A DNA stretch of 50,278 bases, taken from the NCBI GenBank assembly GCA_017447775.1, contig JAFSMU010000023.1, positions 1-50,278 of the forward strand, in the 5' to 3' direction. Shown here one piece after another: positions 17,183-26,750 of the stretch. Position 1 is the stretch's first letter; the number at the start of each line of letters is the position of its first letter. The DNA comes from Clostridia bacterium. Its GTDB lineage: Bacteria > Bacillota > Clostridia > Oscillospirales > CAG-272. A program made the translations under genes and the position numbers. The notes below the pieces were generated by a model. That model did no database searches. It worked only from the letters and a program-made list of their open reading frames with translations, and was not told the origin of the DNA.

Positions 17183-20100
17183 CAGATGTCACCTCTTGTA
17201 AAGAAGTCGAGCGAGCGGAGCGCTTCGATAATGCGAAGCAGGTAATCATCGTCCGTTATCGGCCACCTGTAACCGAGGCGATACAGCGCCTTTATGGTAA
17301 AGGTGTTGTCTGTCAGGATAAATTTATGAAGCAGGCTGTCGCTTGACGAATACGATATAAGGCTCGATACGAGCATATTTTTCTCGTCGTCCTCCATCAT
17401 TTTCGAGAGCGCGGAGTTGAACGTTTCGTCGTCGACGATCTTTATATCAAAGCCCGACGAGTTCATCGCGTCGATAACGTCGCCCATTTCCACCTCGTGC
17501 GAGTTTGCGGCGTGGAACAAGGTGAACTCCCTCGGCGTCTGCGACAGGAGCACAACGGCCTTTGCGACCTCGTCTATCGGCGAAAAGTCGATGCGCGCGT
17601 CGCACCCCGAAACGGGAAACAGTCCGAGCGACTTGTAGCCTTTGAGGTCGCGGATAAATCCGTTTGTGATGGAGTTTATCTGGAATTCGCCGTCGCTTTG
17701 ACGTCCCATAAGGTTGCCCACGCGGATGATCTTCGCGTCAAGCCCGCCGTCGATAGCGTCAAGCACGGCGCGCTCCGCCATGAACTTCGAGTTGACGTAC
17801 TTGTTTGAAATATCCTGCCCGACGTCAAGCTCGTTTTCGTGAACGCGGAACTCGTCCGCAAATTTTCCACCGACGTTCTCGCCCGCAACGGAGAGGGTCG
17901 ATATCTGGATAAGCCTTGCGCCGTGCGCTTTTGCGACGCGGATCATATTTTTAAGTCCGCCGACGTTGATGCGCTCGATGATGTCGTCAGCCGCGAAATG
18001 CTTTACGCACGCGGCGCAGTTGATGACGGTGTCAAACTTCACGTCATTTAGCAGTTCGTCGATATTTTCTGCCGTGATGTCAGCGTCGACAACGTCAACT
18101 CTTCCCCGCGCCCACTCGTTTATCGGCGCGTCGAAATAGTACAACATCATCGCGTCAAGGCGCGTTTTCGCGTCGAGCCTGCCGCCTCTGACAAGCGCGA
18201 CGACGTTGCACCCGTCGGCAAGTAATCTGAAAAGCACGTGCGCGCCGAGGAATCCCGTTGCACCCGTCAAAAGAACTGTTCCGAGAGGCCTTTCGAGTTT
18301 TATCCTATCGACGTTTTCGCAGATATTGTGCGAGATCGCGCCCTCGTTATCGCGGATATTTTCCACCGTCACCGCTTGTTTTTCCGTGTTCTTTGCGCCG
18401 GCATTGATATGCTCTTCAAGCTCTTTTACGCTCGGGTAGTCGAACACGTCCTTGTATGCTATGGCGATGCCTCCCGCAAGCGCGAGCATCGCGACCTTCG
18501 ACGCGGACAGCGACGTGCCGCCAAGGTCGAAGAAGTCGTCGTCAACGCCGACCTCGCTCACTCCGAGCGCGCGGCAGAAGAGCGCGGCTATCTTTTTTCC
18601 AAGCTCCGTTGTCGGCGCTTTCACGTTTCTCTTTTCAACGCTTGCCTGCGGCTCGGGAAGCGCGCGCTTGTCGATCTTTCCGTTTGGAGTAAGCGGCATT
18701 TTGTCAAGCTTTACCATGATCTTCGGGATCATATACGGCGTCAGCGTCTTTGAAATGAACGATATAAGCTCGCTCTTGTCGAAATCTTTGCGTGCGGTGT
18801 AGTATGCGACGAGGTGATCGCCCTCCGCTTCGCTGTTTTTGACTATAACGACAGAGCTTGTAACGTACTCGAATGAGTTTATCGCCTTCTCTATTTCGTC
18901 AAGTTCAACGCGAAGACCGCGCAGTTTTACCTGGTTGTCGAGTCTTCCGAAGAACTCGACGTTGCCCTCGGAATTGTACCTTGCAAGGTCGCCGGAGCGG
19001 TACGCCCTGTCGCCTCGCACGGAAATGAAGCTCTGCGCCGTCTTTTCGGGAAGCCCGAGGTAGCCCGCTCCCACAGACTCGCCGGCGATGGTGAGGTCGC
19101 CGATGGCGTTGATCGGCAATATCTTGCCGTATTTATCGAGAAGATACAGCTTTGTGTTGCCGACGGGCTTGCCTATTGTGATGTATTTGTCCGTCACGTG
19201 ATGATACGTGCAGGTGACAGTCGTTTCCGTCGGGCCGTAGCCGTTGTATATCTCGGCTTCAACTCCCGCCTCGCGCAGCTTTAATACAAGCTCTGGCGAA
19301 ACGGCCTCGGCTCCCATATCGAGAACTTTCAGCTGTTTTAACGCCGCGACAAAGTCGGGCGCGTCAAGCGCGTTTGAAACGTATGACGGGGTAAGGAACA
19401 TAAGATTTACGCCGTTTTTCTTCATCGTTTCGGCAAGGACAAGCGGATTCTCTATATCCTCGTCGCTTGCTATAACGACGGTATATCCGTGGCTGAGCGG
19501 TACGCACTCCTCTTGGATCGACGCGTCAAACGACAGCGACGCGAATGAACACGAAACGACGTTGCCGACGTATCTGTACTCGTATGTCGCAAGGTTGCGC
19601 CCGTCAAGGCAGTAGTTTACGATGTTGCGGTTCGTTATCATAACGCCCTTCGGCTTGCCTGTCGAGCCTGACGTGAATATGATGTAGCACACCGCCGACT
19701 GCGGTATATCGACGCACGGCGAAGAATCGCGTCCGTTTTCGAGAATATCCTCGATGGCGAGCGCCGAAACGCCGAGTTTATCTATCATCTCACGCTTTGA
19801 CGCTATGATCTCACGCGTGGAGATGACCGCTTTTGCGCCGGAGGTCGATATGATGTACTCGATGCGCTCGTCCGGGTATTTCGGATCTATCGGCACAAAC
19901 GCCGCGCCCGATTTCATCATTCCCTGCCGCACGGCGTATGCGTCTTTGACGCGCGGCATAAGCACCGCCGCTTTGTCGCCGACGGCAAGGCCCCGATCGA
20001 TAACCGTGTTTGCGACCTTGTTTGCCGCCCTGTCAAGCTCGGCGTATGTGTATTTTCCGTCGCGCGCGATGACAGCCGTCTTGTCGGGATTTGCCTTTAC

Positions 20101-23100
20101 GCTATCGCTGAACAGTTTGCAGAACGGAACGTTTGGCACCGGCACCGCCGTATCGTTGAACGCGTCGTAACGCGAAAGCTGTTTTTCGCCGACAAATTCG
20201 ATCTCCCCTATCGTCTGCTTTGTTAAGATCCCCAAAAGGACGCACTCCATTGAGTCAAAGAACGAATTTACCGTGTCGGCGCCGAATTTCAAGCCGTCGT
20301 ACTCAAAGCGGAAGCGGTACTTGCCGTCCTCGATGAAAACGTCGAGTGAGAACGCCGATTTCGGCTCGGTTGAGTCGAGCAGGATCACCTCGGCGCGCTC
20401 CCCGCCGATACTGTCGAACACGAAATTGTCGCCCTGGTATGCGAACATCACGTCGGCGGAAACGCTGTGCGCCGTCACTATATCGGAAAATGAGAATATG
20501 TCGTTTGCCTGCGATGTGCGAAGCTGCTCCGAAACGGCGGAAACCGCCGCCGAGATATTCTCTTTTACGTCGTATTTTATAAATACAGGCAGCGTTTTGA
20601 CAAGCATCGAAACGTCGCGCTCCGTTCTCGGATCGCTGCGGCCGCTGTAGATCGTTGTAAAGTATGCGTCGTCCTTGTAGATAAAGCGCGATAGCACAAG
20701 GCCGAATGCGAAGTTGAATATGCCGTTTGGCGTCGCGCCGTTGTCGGCAGCGAATTTTGATATGGCGTCAACTGAAATATCAGATATTATATCGGCACAC
20801 GCAAGACCTGCTTTGCCCGCTTTCATATCGTTTTTCATAATGTAATCGGAGCCGACGTCGCGCAGCAGCTTTTCATAGTATTCGCGCGCCGCGCCAAAGC
20901 GGGCGGATGCGCGCTCGATCTGCTCCGCAAGCGCGATCTCATACCCCGTGTACGTTTCGTCTTCGGGCATTTTCCCGAGGTACGCGTTCGATATATCCTC
21001 GATCATGACCGCCTCGCTCGTTCCGTCGCATACGATGTGGTGGAAGTCGAGGAAGAGGTAGTTCGCGTCGGCGCATGTGTATATCTCCGCTCTGTAAAGC
21101 GAGCCGCCGAGAAGCGTGAACGGGCGGACAAGCGCCGATTTATCGAGCTTGTCGGTTTTTATGATATCGACTTGCGGCTCGACGTCTTTTCTCAAGATAA
21201 CAACGTTGCCGTCGTCGTCTGTTCCGAGGGCGCTCATAACGTATCTGTGGGCTGAAAGCGTCGCCTTTATCGCTTCGCAAAGGCGCGAAACGTCGATTTT
21301 TCGGTCGAGCTTGAACAAGAACGGGATATTGTAGACCGTCGTTTCCGGGCGCGATATGCATTCGACAAAAATGCCCTCCTGCGTCTTTGTAAGCGGGTAT
21401 TTGTCGCGTTTTTCAAACGTTTTTTCGTAAGAGGCGCCGCCTATGAACTTCGCCAAGGCGCGCGCAGTGGGGTTTTGGGTGATGTCGCTGATCTTTACCG
21501 TCTTTGAAAACGCCTTTGAAAGCTGGACCGTCAGCTTTATCGCCGTAACGGACGTAAGTCCCGCGGCGTAAACGTCAGTCGTTACGCCAAACGACGTATG
21601 CCCGACGATCGACGCAAGTATATCGTAGACCTTCTTTTCGTCCTCCCCCTCGGGCATAACGATCTCCGCCGCCTCCATTTTCGGCTCGGGGAGAGCGCGT
21701 TTGTTGACCTTCTGGTTTTGGTTGAGCGGTATTTTGTCGATCTGCATTGTAAACGCGGGGATCATATACGGCGGCTTGTTTTTGCCGATGAAGGCGTTGA
21801 GCTCGTCAACGTCTATCTTTTCGTCGGATACGATATACGCCGCGATGAATTTTATCCCCGACGGATCGGTGAAGTCTTTGACGGTCGCGTCTTTTATTTT
21901 CGGGAATTTTCTGATTATCTGCTCCACCTCGGTAAGCTCGACGCGGAAGCCGCGGATCTTTACCTGCCCGTCGTTACGTCCGATGAAGTCGACGGTGCCG
22001 TCGCATAGCAGGCGAACAACGTCGCCCGTTTTATACAGCTTTTCAAAGCGGGGATCCGGGTCAAACGGGTTTTTGCCGAATGCTTTTTTGTTTTCTTCGG
22101 GGCGGTTGAGATAGCCGCGCGCGACCTGCGGGCCTGATATGTAAAGCTCGCCCTTGACGCCCCACGGAACGCGCTTGCCCTGCGCGTTCAGGACGTAGAA
22201 TTTGTATGTCGATATATTTTTGCCGATAGGCACGCGGTAGTACAGCTTGTCAACGGGGTGTTCCGTGCAGAAAACGGTGCCCTCCGTCGGACCGTAGGCG
22301 TTGTGCAGCACGTAGTTTTTCGGCGGCTCAACAGGCACGAGCTTTTCCCCGCCGACGAAGAAATGGCGCACTGTTTTGAGTTCTATTTCCTCAACGACCT
22401 GGCGGCCGACCTGCGTTGTGATAAGCGAGTGAGTTATGCCCGTTTTGTTGAAATATTCGCCAAGGCGGACAAGGTCAAGGCGCATATCCTCGGGTATGAT
22501 GCAAACTGTCCCGCCCGCCGTTATGGCGGTGTAAAGGTCCATCATATTCGCGTCAAATCCGTACGACGCGTATGCGGACATTTTCGAGGACGCGTCCTCG
22601 CCGTATGCCTTGTTGCAGTAGCGGCAGAACGCGACGATGTTTTTGTGTTCAAGCATAACGCCCTTCGGAAGCCCCGTCGTGCCTGATGTGTAAAGCATTA
22701 TAAATAGATCGTCGGGGCGAGGGCGCGTTTCGGGGCGCGATGCGTCCGTCAGCGCGTCGATCTCGTCAAGATAAAGACGGGCGCCGTCAAAATCCGGGAT
22801 AAGCGAGTCGAGCGAGCGGTCGAGAATGACGATCTCAGCACCCGCGTCCTTCATCATAAACGAAAGGCGCTCCGTCGGGTACGACGGGTCGAGCGGCTGG
22901 TAGGCGGCGCCCGATTTTATGACGCCGAGGCTGGCGATCACCGTATATTCGCATTTCGGTATGAGCACGGAAACGACGTTCTCGCGCATAGCGCCGAGCG
23001 ATATCAGCTTGTTTGCTATCTTATTCGATATTTCGTCGCCCTCGGCGTACGTGTACCTTTTGTCGCCGAACTCGACAAGCGTGTGCGACTGATCGCGCGA

Positions 23101-24411
23101 AAGATGCTCGTAGAAATAGTCAAGCACCGTCTTGTCGCTCTGCAAAAGCTCGTCGTCGACAACGTTCATTTTGTCAAGCTTTGCAAGCTCGCCCGCGCTG
23201 CAAAGATCGATCTCGCCGATTTTGCCGCGCGTCATAAATTCCGCGAGCGTGATATCGTAAAGGTCGATGATATGCTCGATCATAACGTCATCATACAGAT
23301 CGGAGCGGTACTCGTACCAGATGACAAAGCTGTCGCCGTCGCGGTGAAGCTCGACCGACATATTGTTTTTGCCGTCGCGCCCGCCGACGTCGATAAAGCG
23401 GTATTCCCTGCCGCCGCTTGTCGTTTTGTAGAAGTAATCGCCCTGATATGCGAAAATTATATCAGAGGAAACGGAAAGGTCACGCGCCGCGTCGACAAAG
23501 GAATATATCTCGTTTTCCACGCTTTCGATAAGCTGGGCGTTGCACGACGAAAGATATTCCGAAACGCTCATATCGTCGTCAAAGCGGGCATAGAACGGAA
23601 GCGTTTTTACAAACATACCGACTGTGTTTTTAAGCTTTTCGTTCCTGCCGTTATGTACCGTTGCGATAAGAGCTTCCTTTTCCATATTCAGCGTTGCGAG
23701 AAGATACGAAAAAGCCGAAATGAAAAACGTCGAAGTTTTAACGCCCGCGCGCTTTACAAACGCGCCAACGTCCGCTCTTTTTGTGTCAAGCGTTCTTTTT
23801 ATCACCTTGTGAGACACCTTGCCGTCGTTTTTGTCAAACGGAAGAACGGACGAACATTCAAGCGCGCCGAATTTTTCAAAGAAGTACTCTTTTGCGCGCT
23901 CAAACAGAGCGCCGCCTCTCTCCTCGTTTTCCCACTCGGAATAAAGCTCGGCGTCATATTCCTCAGGCGGCAGACTCTTCCCTTCATAAAGCGAAAAGAT
24001 GCCGTCGATGAACAGTTTAAGGCTCGTCCCGTCGAAAATGATGTGGTGGAAGTCGAAGAACAAATACATTTTCCCGCCTACGTAATACATCTCGACGCGA
24101 TACAGCGGCGCGTCAAGCATATCGAAATAGCGCATTTTTATATCGGAAATCGAAGATACGCATATTTCGGGAATGTCAAGCGGCGTTTTTTCTATGTATT
24201 TTCCGACTTCTCCCTCCCCGTCAATGCAAAGCCGCATAAAAAGATGCGGGTGCAGATCGAAAAAGCGGCGCACGGCGTCCGCCATTTTGCCCGCGTCAAG
24301 TCCGTCAAGCGGGAGCAAGAGGGGGATATTGTACGCCGTGGTCGGCTCCATACAGTCAAGATAAACTATCGTTTCCGAGCTGCTGAGCTTATAAATTCTT
24401 TTGTCCGACAT
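17182..24411 (-). CDS. Two-module NRPS, C-A-T-C-A-T-R, reductase-terminated
   Basis: This 2409-residue peptide synthetase has the order C1 (HHIIFDG near 122), A1 (YTSGTTGLPKG near 574), T1 (AGLTS, Ser near 952), C2 (HHIVCDG near 1124), A2 (FTSGSTGKPKG near 1580), T2 (DLGGTS near 1966) and a thioester reductase (VLLTGATGFLG near 2050, YxxxK near 2207). It has no thioesterase. The reductase should release the chain as an aldehyde using NAD(P)H. The N-terminal C domain has no loading module, so it may N-acylate the first residue or take a free acyl donor. By eye, the A-domain pocket residues read D-A-M-L-F-G-A-V-F-K (A1) and D-A-Q-F-D-G-G-V-T-K (A2). A1 suggests a hydrophobic substrate; A2 is unassigned. 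The ribosome site GGAGG lies before ATG, and the gene overlaps the PPTase gene by 23 bp. The same domain order is known from gut Clostridia NRPSs that make dipeptide aldehydes and pyrazinones. Confidence 0.95.
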   Translation of the reverse strand: MSDKRIYKLSSSETIVYLDCMEPTTAYNIPLLLPLDGLDAGKMADAVRRFFDLHPHLFMRLCIDGEGEVGKYIEKTPLDIPEICVSSISDIKMRYFDMLDAPLYRVEMYYVGGKMYLFFDFHHIIFDGTSLKLFIDGIFSLYEGKSLPPEEYDAELYSEWENEERGGALFERAKEYFFEKFGALECSSVLPFDKNDGKVSHKVIKRTLDTKRADVGAFVKRAGVKTSTFFISAFSYLLATLNMEKEALIATVHNGRNEKLKNTVGMFVKTLPFYARFDDDMSVSEYLSSCNAQLIESVENEIYSFVDAARDLSVSSDIIFAYQGDYFYKTTSGGREYRFIDVGGRDGKNNMSVELHRDGDSFVIWYEYRSDLYDDVMIEHIIDLYDITLAEFMTRGKIGEIDLCSAGELAKLDKMNVVDDELLQSDKTVLDYFYEHLSRDQSHTLVEFGDKRYTYAEGDEISNKIANKLISLGAMRENVVSVLIPKCEYTVIASLGVIKSGAAYQPLDPSYPTERLSFMMKDAGAEIVILDRSLDSLIPDFDGARLYLDEIDALTDASRPETRPRPDDLFIMLYTSGTTGLPKGVMLEHKNIVAFCRYCNKAYGEDASSKMSAYASYGFDANMMDLYTAITAGGTVCIIPEDMRLDLVRLGEYFNKTGITHSLITTQVGRQVVEEIELKTVRHFFVGGEKLVPVEPPKNYVLHNAYGPTEGTVFCTEHPVDKLYYRVPIGKNISTYKFYVLNAQGKRVPWGVKGELYISGPQVARGYLNRPEENKKAFGKNPFDPDPRFEKLYKTGDVVRLLCDGTVDFIGRNDGQVKIRGFRVELTEVEQIIRKFPKIKDATVKDFTDPSGIKFIAAYIVSDEKIDVDELNAFIGKNKPPYMIPAFTMQIDKIPLNQNQKVNKRALPEPKMEAAEIVMPEGEDEKKVYDILASIVGHTSFGVTTDVYAAGLTSVTAIKLTVQLSKAFSKTVKISDITQNPTARALAKFIGGASYEKTFEKRDKYPLTKTQEGIFVECISRPETTVYNIPFLFKLDRKIDVSRLCEAIKATLSAHRYVMSALGTDDDGNVVILRKDVEPQVDIIKTDKLDKSALVRPFTLLGGSLYRAEIYTCADANYLFLDFHHIVCDGTSEAVMIEDISNAYLGKMPEDETYTGYEIALAEQIERASARFGAAREYYEKLLRDVGSDYIMKNDMKAGKAGLACADIISDISVDAISKFAADNGATPNGIFNFAFGLVLSRFIYKDDAYFTTIYSGRSDPRTERDVSMLVKTLPVFIKYDVKENISAAVSAVSEQLRTSQANDIFSFSDIVTAHSVSADVMFAYQGDNFVFDSIGGERAEVILLDSTEPKSAFSLDVFIEDGKYRFRFEYDGLKFGADTVNSFFDSMECVLLGILTKQTIGEIEFVGEKQLSRYDAFNDTAVPVPNVPFCKLFSDSVKANPDKTAVIARDGKYTYAELDRAANKVANTVIDRGLAVGDKAAVLMPRVKDAYAVRQGMMKSGAAFVPIDPKYPDERIEYIISTSGAKAVISTREIIASKREMIDKLGVSALAIEDILENGRDSSPCVDIPQSAVCYIIFTSGSTGKPKGVMITNRNIVNYCLDGRNLATYEYRYVGNVVSCSFASLSFDASIQEECVPLSHGYTVVIASDEDIENPLVLAETMKKNGVNLMFLTPSYVSNALDAPDFVAALKQLKVLDMGAEAVSPELVLKLREAGVEAEIYNGYGPTETTVTCTYHHVTDKYITIGKPVGNTKLYLLDKYGKILPINAIGDLTIAGESVGAGYLGLPEKTAQSFISVRGDRAYRSGDLARYNSEGNVEFFGRLDNQVKLRGLRVELDEIEKAINSFEYVTSSVVIVKNSEAEGDHLVAYYTARKDFDKSELISFISKTLTPYMIPKIMVKLDKMPLTPNGKIDKRALPEPQASVEKRNVKAPTTELGKKIAALFCRALGVSEVGVDDDFFDLGGTSLSASKVAMLALAGGIAIAYKDVFDYPSVKELEEHINAGAKNTEKQAVTVENIRDNEGAISHNICENVDRIKLERPLGTVLLTGATGFLGAHVLFRLLADGCNVVALVRGGRLDAKTRLDAMMLYYFDAPINEWARGRVDVVDADITAENIDELLNDVKFDTVINCAACVKHFAADDIIERINVGGLKNMIRVAKAHGARLIQISTLSVAGENVGGKFADEFRVHENELDVGQDISNKYVNSKFMAERAVLDAIDGGLDAKIIRVGNLMGRQSDGEFQINSITNGFIRDLKGYKSLGLFPVSGCDARIDFSPIDEVAKAVVLLSQTPREFTLFHAANSHEVEMGDVIDAMNSSGFDIKIVDDETFNSALSKMMEDDEKNMLVSSLISYSSSDSLLHKFILTDNTFTIKALYRLGYRWPITDDDYLLRIIEALRSLDFFTRGDI

Positions 24412-24997
24412 CGAAAAGTTCCTCCGTTTTTATTGTAAAGTCCTCATTTTCGGCACTTACCGAAATAAAGTAACCGTCATATTTTACCGTGTGCCTGAAA
24501 TATTTTTTTCCGAGATATATGACCTCGCCGTCAAAAGGCAGTGCCGGTATCTGCATAATATCGCCGACAAGTCCGCGCCCCTCCGCTTTAGACAAGCTCT
24601 CTTTTGATACGAAAAGCGGCAAAAAGCCGGCTTTATCAAGCGCCGCCGCTTCGCCGGGCGAGATGCAAACGTTCACGGGAAAATCGGCGTCCGGCACGTC
24701 TTTTTCAATATCAAGTCCGACGTCGTGCCTTGCGCCGACAGCGATCCCGACAATATCGCGCGAGTGCGAAACGTTAAAAAACACCCCGTCAGCCCGCGGT
24801 TTTCCGAATTTGTCGACATAAACGTCCCCAACGTATTTTTTTATAAGAAACGACGCGCCGAGCGACAAAAGACGGTCGTCCTCTTTGATAAACCGCTCGC
24901 ACCTTGAAACCGCGTCATTGCCGACAAAAGCCTTAATTTGCAAAATATTGCGCCGCAAATATTCAGTTTTGGTAAGGTATAATTTTAATTCATCCAT
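24389..24997 (-). CDS. Sfp-type 4'-phosphopantetheinyl transferase
   Basis: This 202-residue protein carries the family signatures: NVSHSRD (75-81), GLDIE with metal ligands Asp96 and Glu98, and SKESLSKAEG (131-140) with Glu133 and Lys137. It transfers phosphopantetheine from CoA to the two carrier domains of the NRPS encoded immediately downstream. It is the first gene of the biosynthetic operon. The ATG at 24997 has no clear Shine-Dalgarno; the leader from the predicted start is only about 20 nt and AT-rich. This may limit its synthesis relative to the NRPS. Confidence 0.93.
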   Translation of the reverse strand: MDELKLYLTKTEYLRRNILQIKAFVGNDAVSRCERFIKEDDRLLSLGASFLIKKYVGDVYVDKFGKPRADGVFFNVSHSRDIVGIAVGARHDVGLDIEKDVPDADFPVNVCISPGEAAALDKAGFLPLFVSKESLSKAEGRGLVGDIMQIPALPFDGEVIYLGKKYFRHTVKYDGYFISVSAENEDFTIKTEELFDVGQKNL

Positions 24998-25023
24998 GGC
25001 AAAAATAAAATATAATTTTTTAT

Positions 25024-25052
25024 ATTATATATTTTCTTGATGAAAAAAGCAA
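25024..25052 (-). promoter_or_regulatory. Promoter of the NRPS operon
   Basis: On the minus strand, TTGCTT (25047-25052), a 17-bp spacer and consensus TATAAT (25024-25029). The predicted start lies about 20 nt before the PPTase ATG. Confidence 0.75.
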
Positions 25053-25098
25053 TAGAAATCTTTTATTTTGAGAAAAATTGCATTTATAGCAAAAGAAA

Positions 25099-25123
25099 AA
25101 AAGCAAGACCGAGTCTTGCTTTT
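25099..25123 (-). terminator. Terminator of the small lipoprotein gene
   Basis: An 11-bp stem (AAAAGCAAGAC / GTCTTGCTTTT) with a CGA loop is followed on the minus strand by a T-rich run. It also insulates the NRPS promoter from upstream transcription. Confidence 0.85.
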
Positions 25124-25137
25124 CTGTTTTTTTCGTA

Positions 25138-25587
25138 TCAGTCTGTCAGTATTTTGATGCCCGACGCGATCCTTGCGGCTTTATCGCCCGCCCATACGAC
25201 GTTGTTCGCCGTGCCGAAGCACGGATCGTCGGTAAGGCTGTTCTTTCTGCCCCAGTCGTTGAGAAGGCTCATCGTTTCGGTAGCTCTTGCCGTGCCGTCG
25301 GAGCCGTATGTGCCGTTTGTAACTTCGCTTGCGTGATCGATATTGTCAAACACCAAAAGAAGAACGCCGGCTTCCTTTCCGTCAACCGTTTTGTAGCCGT
25401 AAAGAACTGTTTTAAGTCCTTCCATTTTGCTTGTTTCAAGGTTTACGATCGTCGGGTTTTCAACAACGGTGTATCCGCCTTTTTCAAGTCCGGATTTGAG
25501 CGATGCTGCCGAGTAGCTTTGTTCAAAGCAAGACGCAAGGCTGAAAACAACGACCAAAAGCAAAAGCGCGCTGATGATTTTTTTCAT
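25138..25587 (-). CDS. Small putative lipoprotein of unknown function
   Basis: I start this 149-residue protein at MKKIISALL (25587), preceded by GGAGGAC. Longer in-frame starts lack a ribosome site and fall in the promoter. A signal peptide ends in LASC, giving lipidated Cys20. The mature part has a pattern seen in small Gram-positive surface lipoproteins (YSAASLKSGLEKGGYTVV … LLVFDN … WAGDKAARIASGIKIL), but I cannot name a family. It has its own promoter and terminator, so it is monocistronic. Confidence 0.75.
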   Translation of the reverse strand: MKKIISALLLLVVVFSLASCFEQSYSAASLKSGLEKGGYTVVENPTIVNLETSKMEGLKTVLYGYKTVDGKEAGVLLLVFDNIDHASEVTNGTYGSDGTARATETMSLLNDWGRKNSLTDDPCFGTANNVVWAGDKAARIASGIKILTD

Positions 25588-25631
25588 AATGTCCTCCAAA
25601 ATACATGGCATCACATAAATGCCTTTTTTAC

Positions 25632-25660
25632 AGTATATCACGTTTTTGGCAAAAAATCAA
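25632..25660 (-). promoter_or_regulatory. Promoter of the small lipoprotein gene
   Basis: On the minus strand, TTGATT (25655-25660), a 17-bp spacer and extended -10 TGA-TATACT (25632-25637), 45 bp before the ATG. Confidence 0.75.
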
Positions 25661-25732
25661 TACAAAATCAAAACTTTTTCAGAAATAATTATATCGATGT
25701 ATTCAAATATTTATATAGTTGTATGTATAAGA

Positions 25733-25757
25733 AAAGGCAGGCGCCGCCTGCCTTTTT
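25733..25757. terminator. Terminator after the glutaminase gene
   Basis: A GC-rich stem (AAAAGGCAGGC / GCCTGCCTTTT) has a short loop and T-runs on both strands. It lies just after the glutaminase stop on the minus strand. Confidence 0.8.
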
Positions 25758-25766
25758 TGCATTTAT

Positions 25767-26726
25767 TTATGAAAATACGTTTAGTTTAAGCAGATGAGAA
25801 ATGTGCTTGAGCGCGGCTATCCCGCCGGCGCTGTTGCTCTTTTCGTTAAGCGCTGGGCCGAAAGTGCCGATCCCCCAGCGGTCTGAAACGGTGCTGACTA
25901 TCCCGCCGCCGACGCCGCTCTTTGACGGCAAACCGACCATAACTCCGAACTCGCCCGACTCGTCGTAAAGTCCGCAGGTGAACATAAGGCTCTTTATCGT
26001 GCGTATGTATCCGGGGTATATGACGTGCTTTCCGCTGAACGGATTTTGCCCCCTGCACGCAAGCAAAAGCCCCATATTCGCAAGCGTTTTCGCGTTTACG
26101 TTGAGCGAGCACATCTTAAAATACAGATCAAGCGTTTTATCGGGGTCGCCTTGAAGCACCCCTTTGCTTTTAAGAAGATACGCGATGGCGCGGTTTCTGT
26201 CGCCCGTTTCGGACTCGGAAAGATATACCGGGGTATTCAGCTCGATCTTGTCATCCATGCAGAACGCCCTGGCAAAGCCGAGAAGCTCGTCAAAGTCCAT
26301 AATGTTCGACAGCATACTCATTATCTGTATCGCGCCCGCGTTTATCATCGGGTTGAACGGCAGATCGCTTACGGTATCGAGCTTCAGTATCGAGTTGAAC
26401 GTGTCGCCCGTCGGCTCCATTCCGACGTGGGAAAACGTTTCGCGAAAACCGAGGAATTTAAGCGACGCGGCAAGATTTATCACCTTGCTTATACTTTGAA
26501 TCGAAAACCGCTTTTCAACGTCGCCAAAGGCGATCGGCTCGCCCGACGTGCCTAACATACATATACCGAAATCGTCTGCTTTTCCCTTCGCAAGCTCGGG
26601 AATGTAGTCAGCAACGCGCCCGTGTTTTGAAGCTTCGACGCCGTTATGGTATGCCTCGCCGACAACGCGGCGTATCTCGCCGATGTCGTTTACGTCAAAT
26701 TCAGCACGCTCGTATGTTATATACAT
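25767..26726 (-). CDS. glsA: Glutaminase
   Basis: This 319-residue protein hydrolyses glutamine to glutamate and ammonia and belongs to the serine-dependent, beta-lactamase-fold glutaminases. Key motifs are present: the SxxK pair Ser78/Lys81 in FSIQSISKV, VGMEPTGDTFNS, FNPMINAGAI, and the C-terminal GVGGGIV. Its length is normal for the family. AGGAGG precedes the ATG. It is the last gene of an operon with an alpha/beta hydrolase and a membrane protein. Glutaminases of this type are linked to acid resistance or nitrogen scavenging; which applies here is unknown. Confidence 0.95.
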   Translation of the reverse strand: MYITYERAEFDVNDIGEIRRVVGEAYHNGVEASKHGRVADYIPELAKGKADDFGICMLGTSGEPIAFGDVEKRFSIQSISKVINLAASLKFLGFRETFSHVGMEPTGDTFNSILKLDTVSDLPFNPMINAGAIQIMSMLSNIMDFDELLGFARAFCMDDKIELNTPVYLSESETGDRNRAIAYLLKSKGVLQGDPDKTLDLYFKMCSLNVNAKTLANMGLLLACRGQNPFSGKHVIYPGYIRTIKSLMFTCGLYDESGEFGVMVGLPSKSGVGGGIVSTVSDRWGIGTFGPALNEKSNSAGGIAALKHISHLLKLNVFS

Positions 26727-26750
26727 CTTTCCCTCCTGACCATTGGTCCG

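Noticed and set aside
17182..24411. Naming the two amino acids of the NRPS product from the pocket codes
   Set aside because: The codes were read by manual alignment to the GrsA Phe domain and match no code I can recall with confidence, so no substrate is assigned.
23083..24438. A 451-codon open frame antisense to the NRPS
   Set aside because: It is a shadow frame produced by the codon bias of the real gene. Composition is Arg/Val/Phe-rich with no domain, and no ribosome site was seen.
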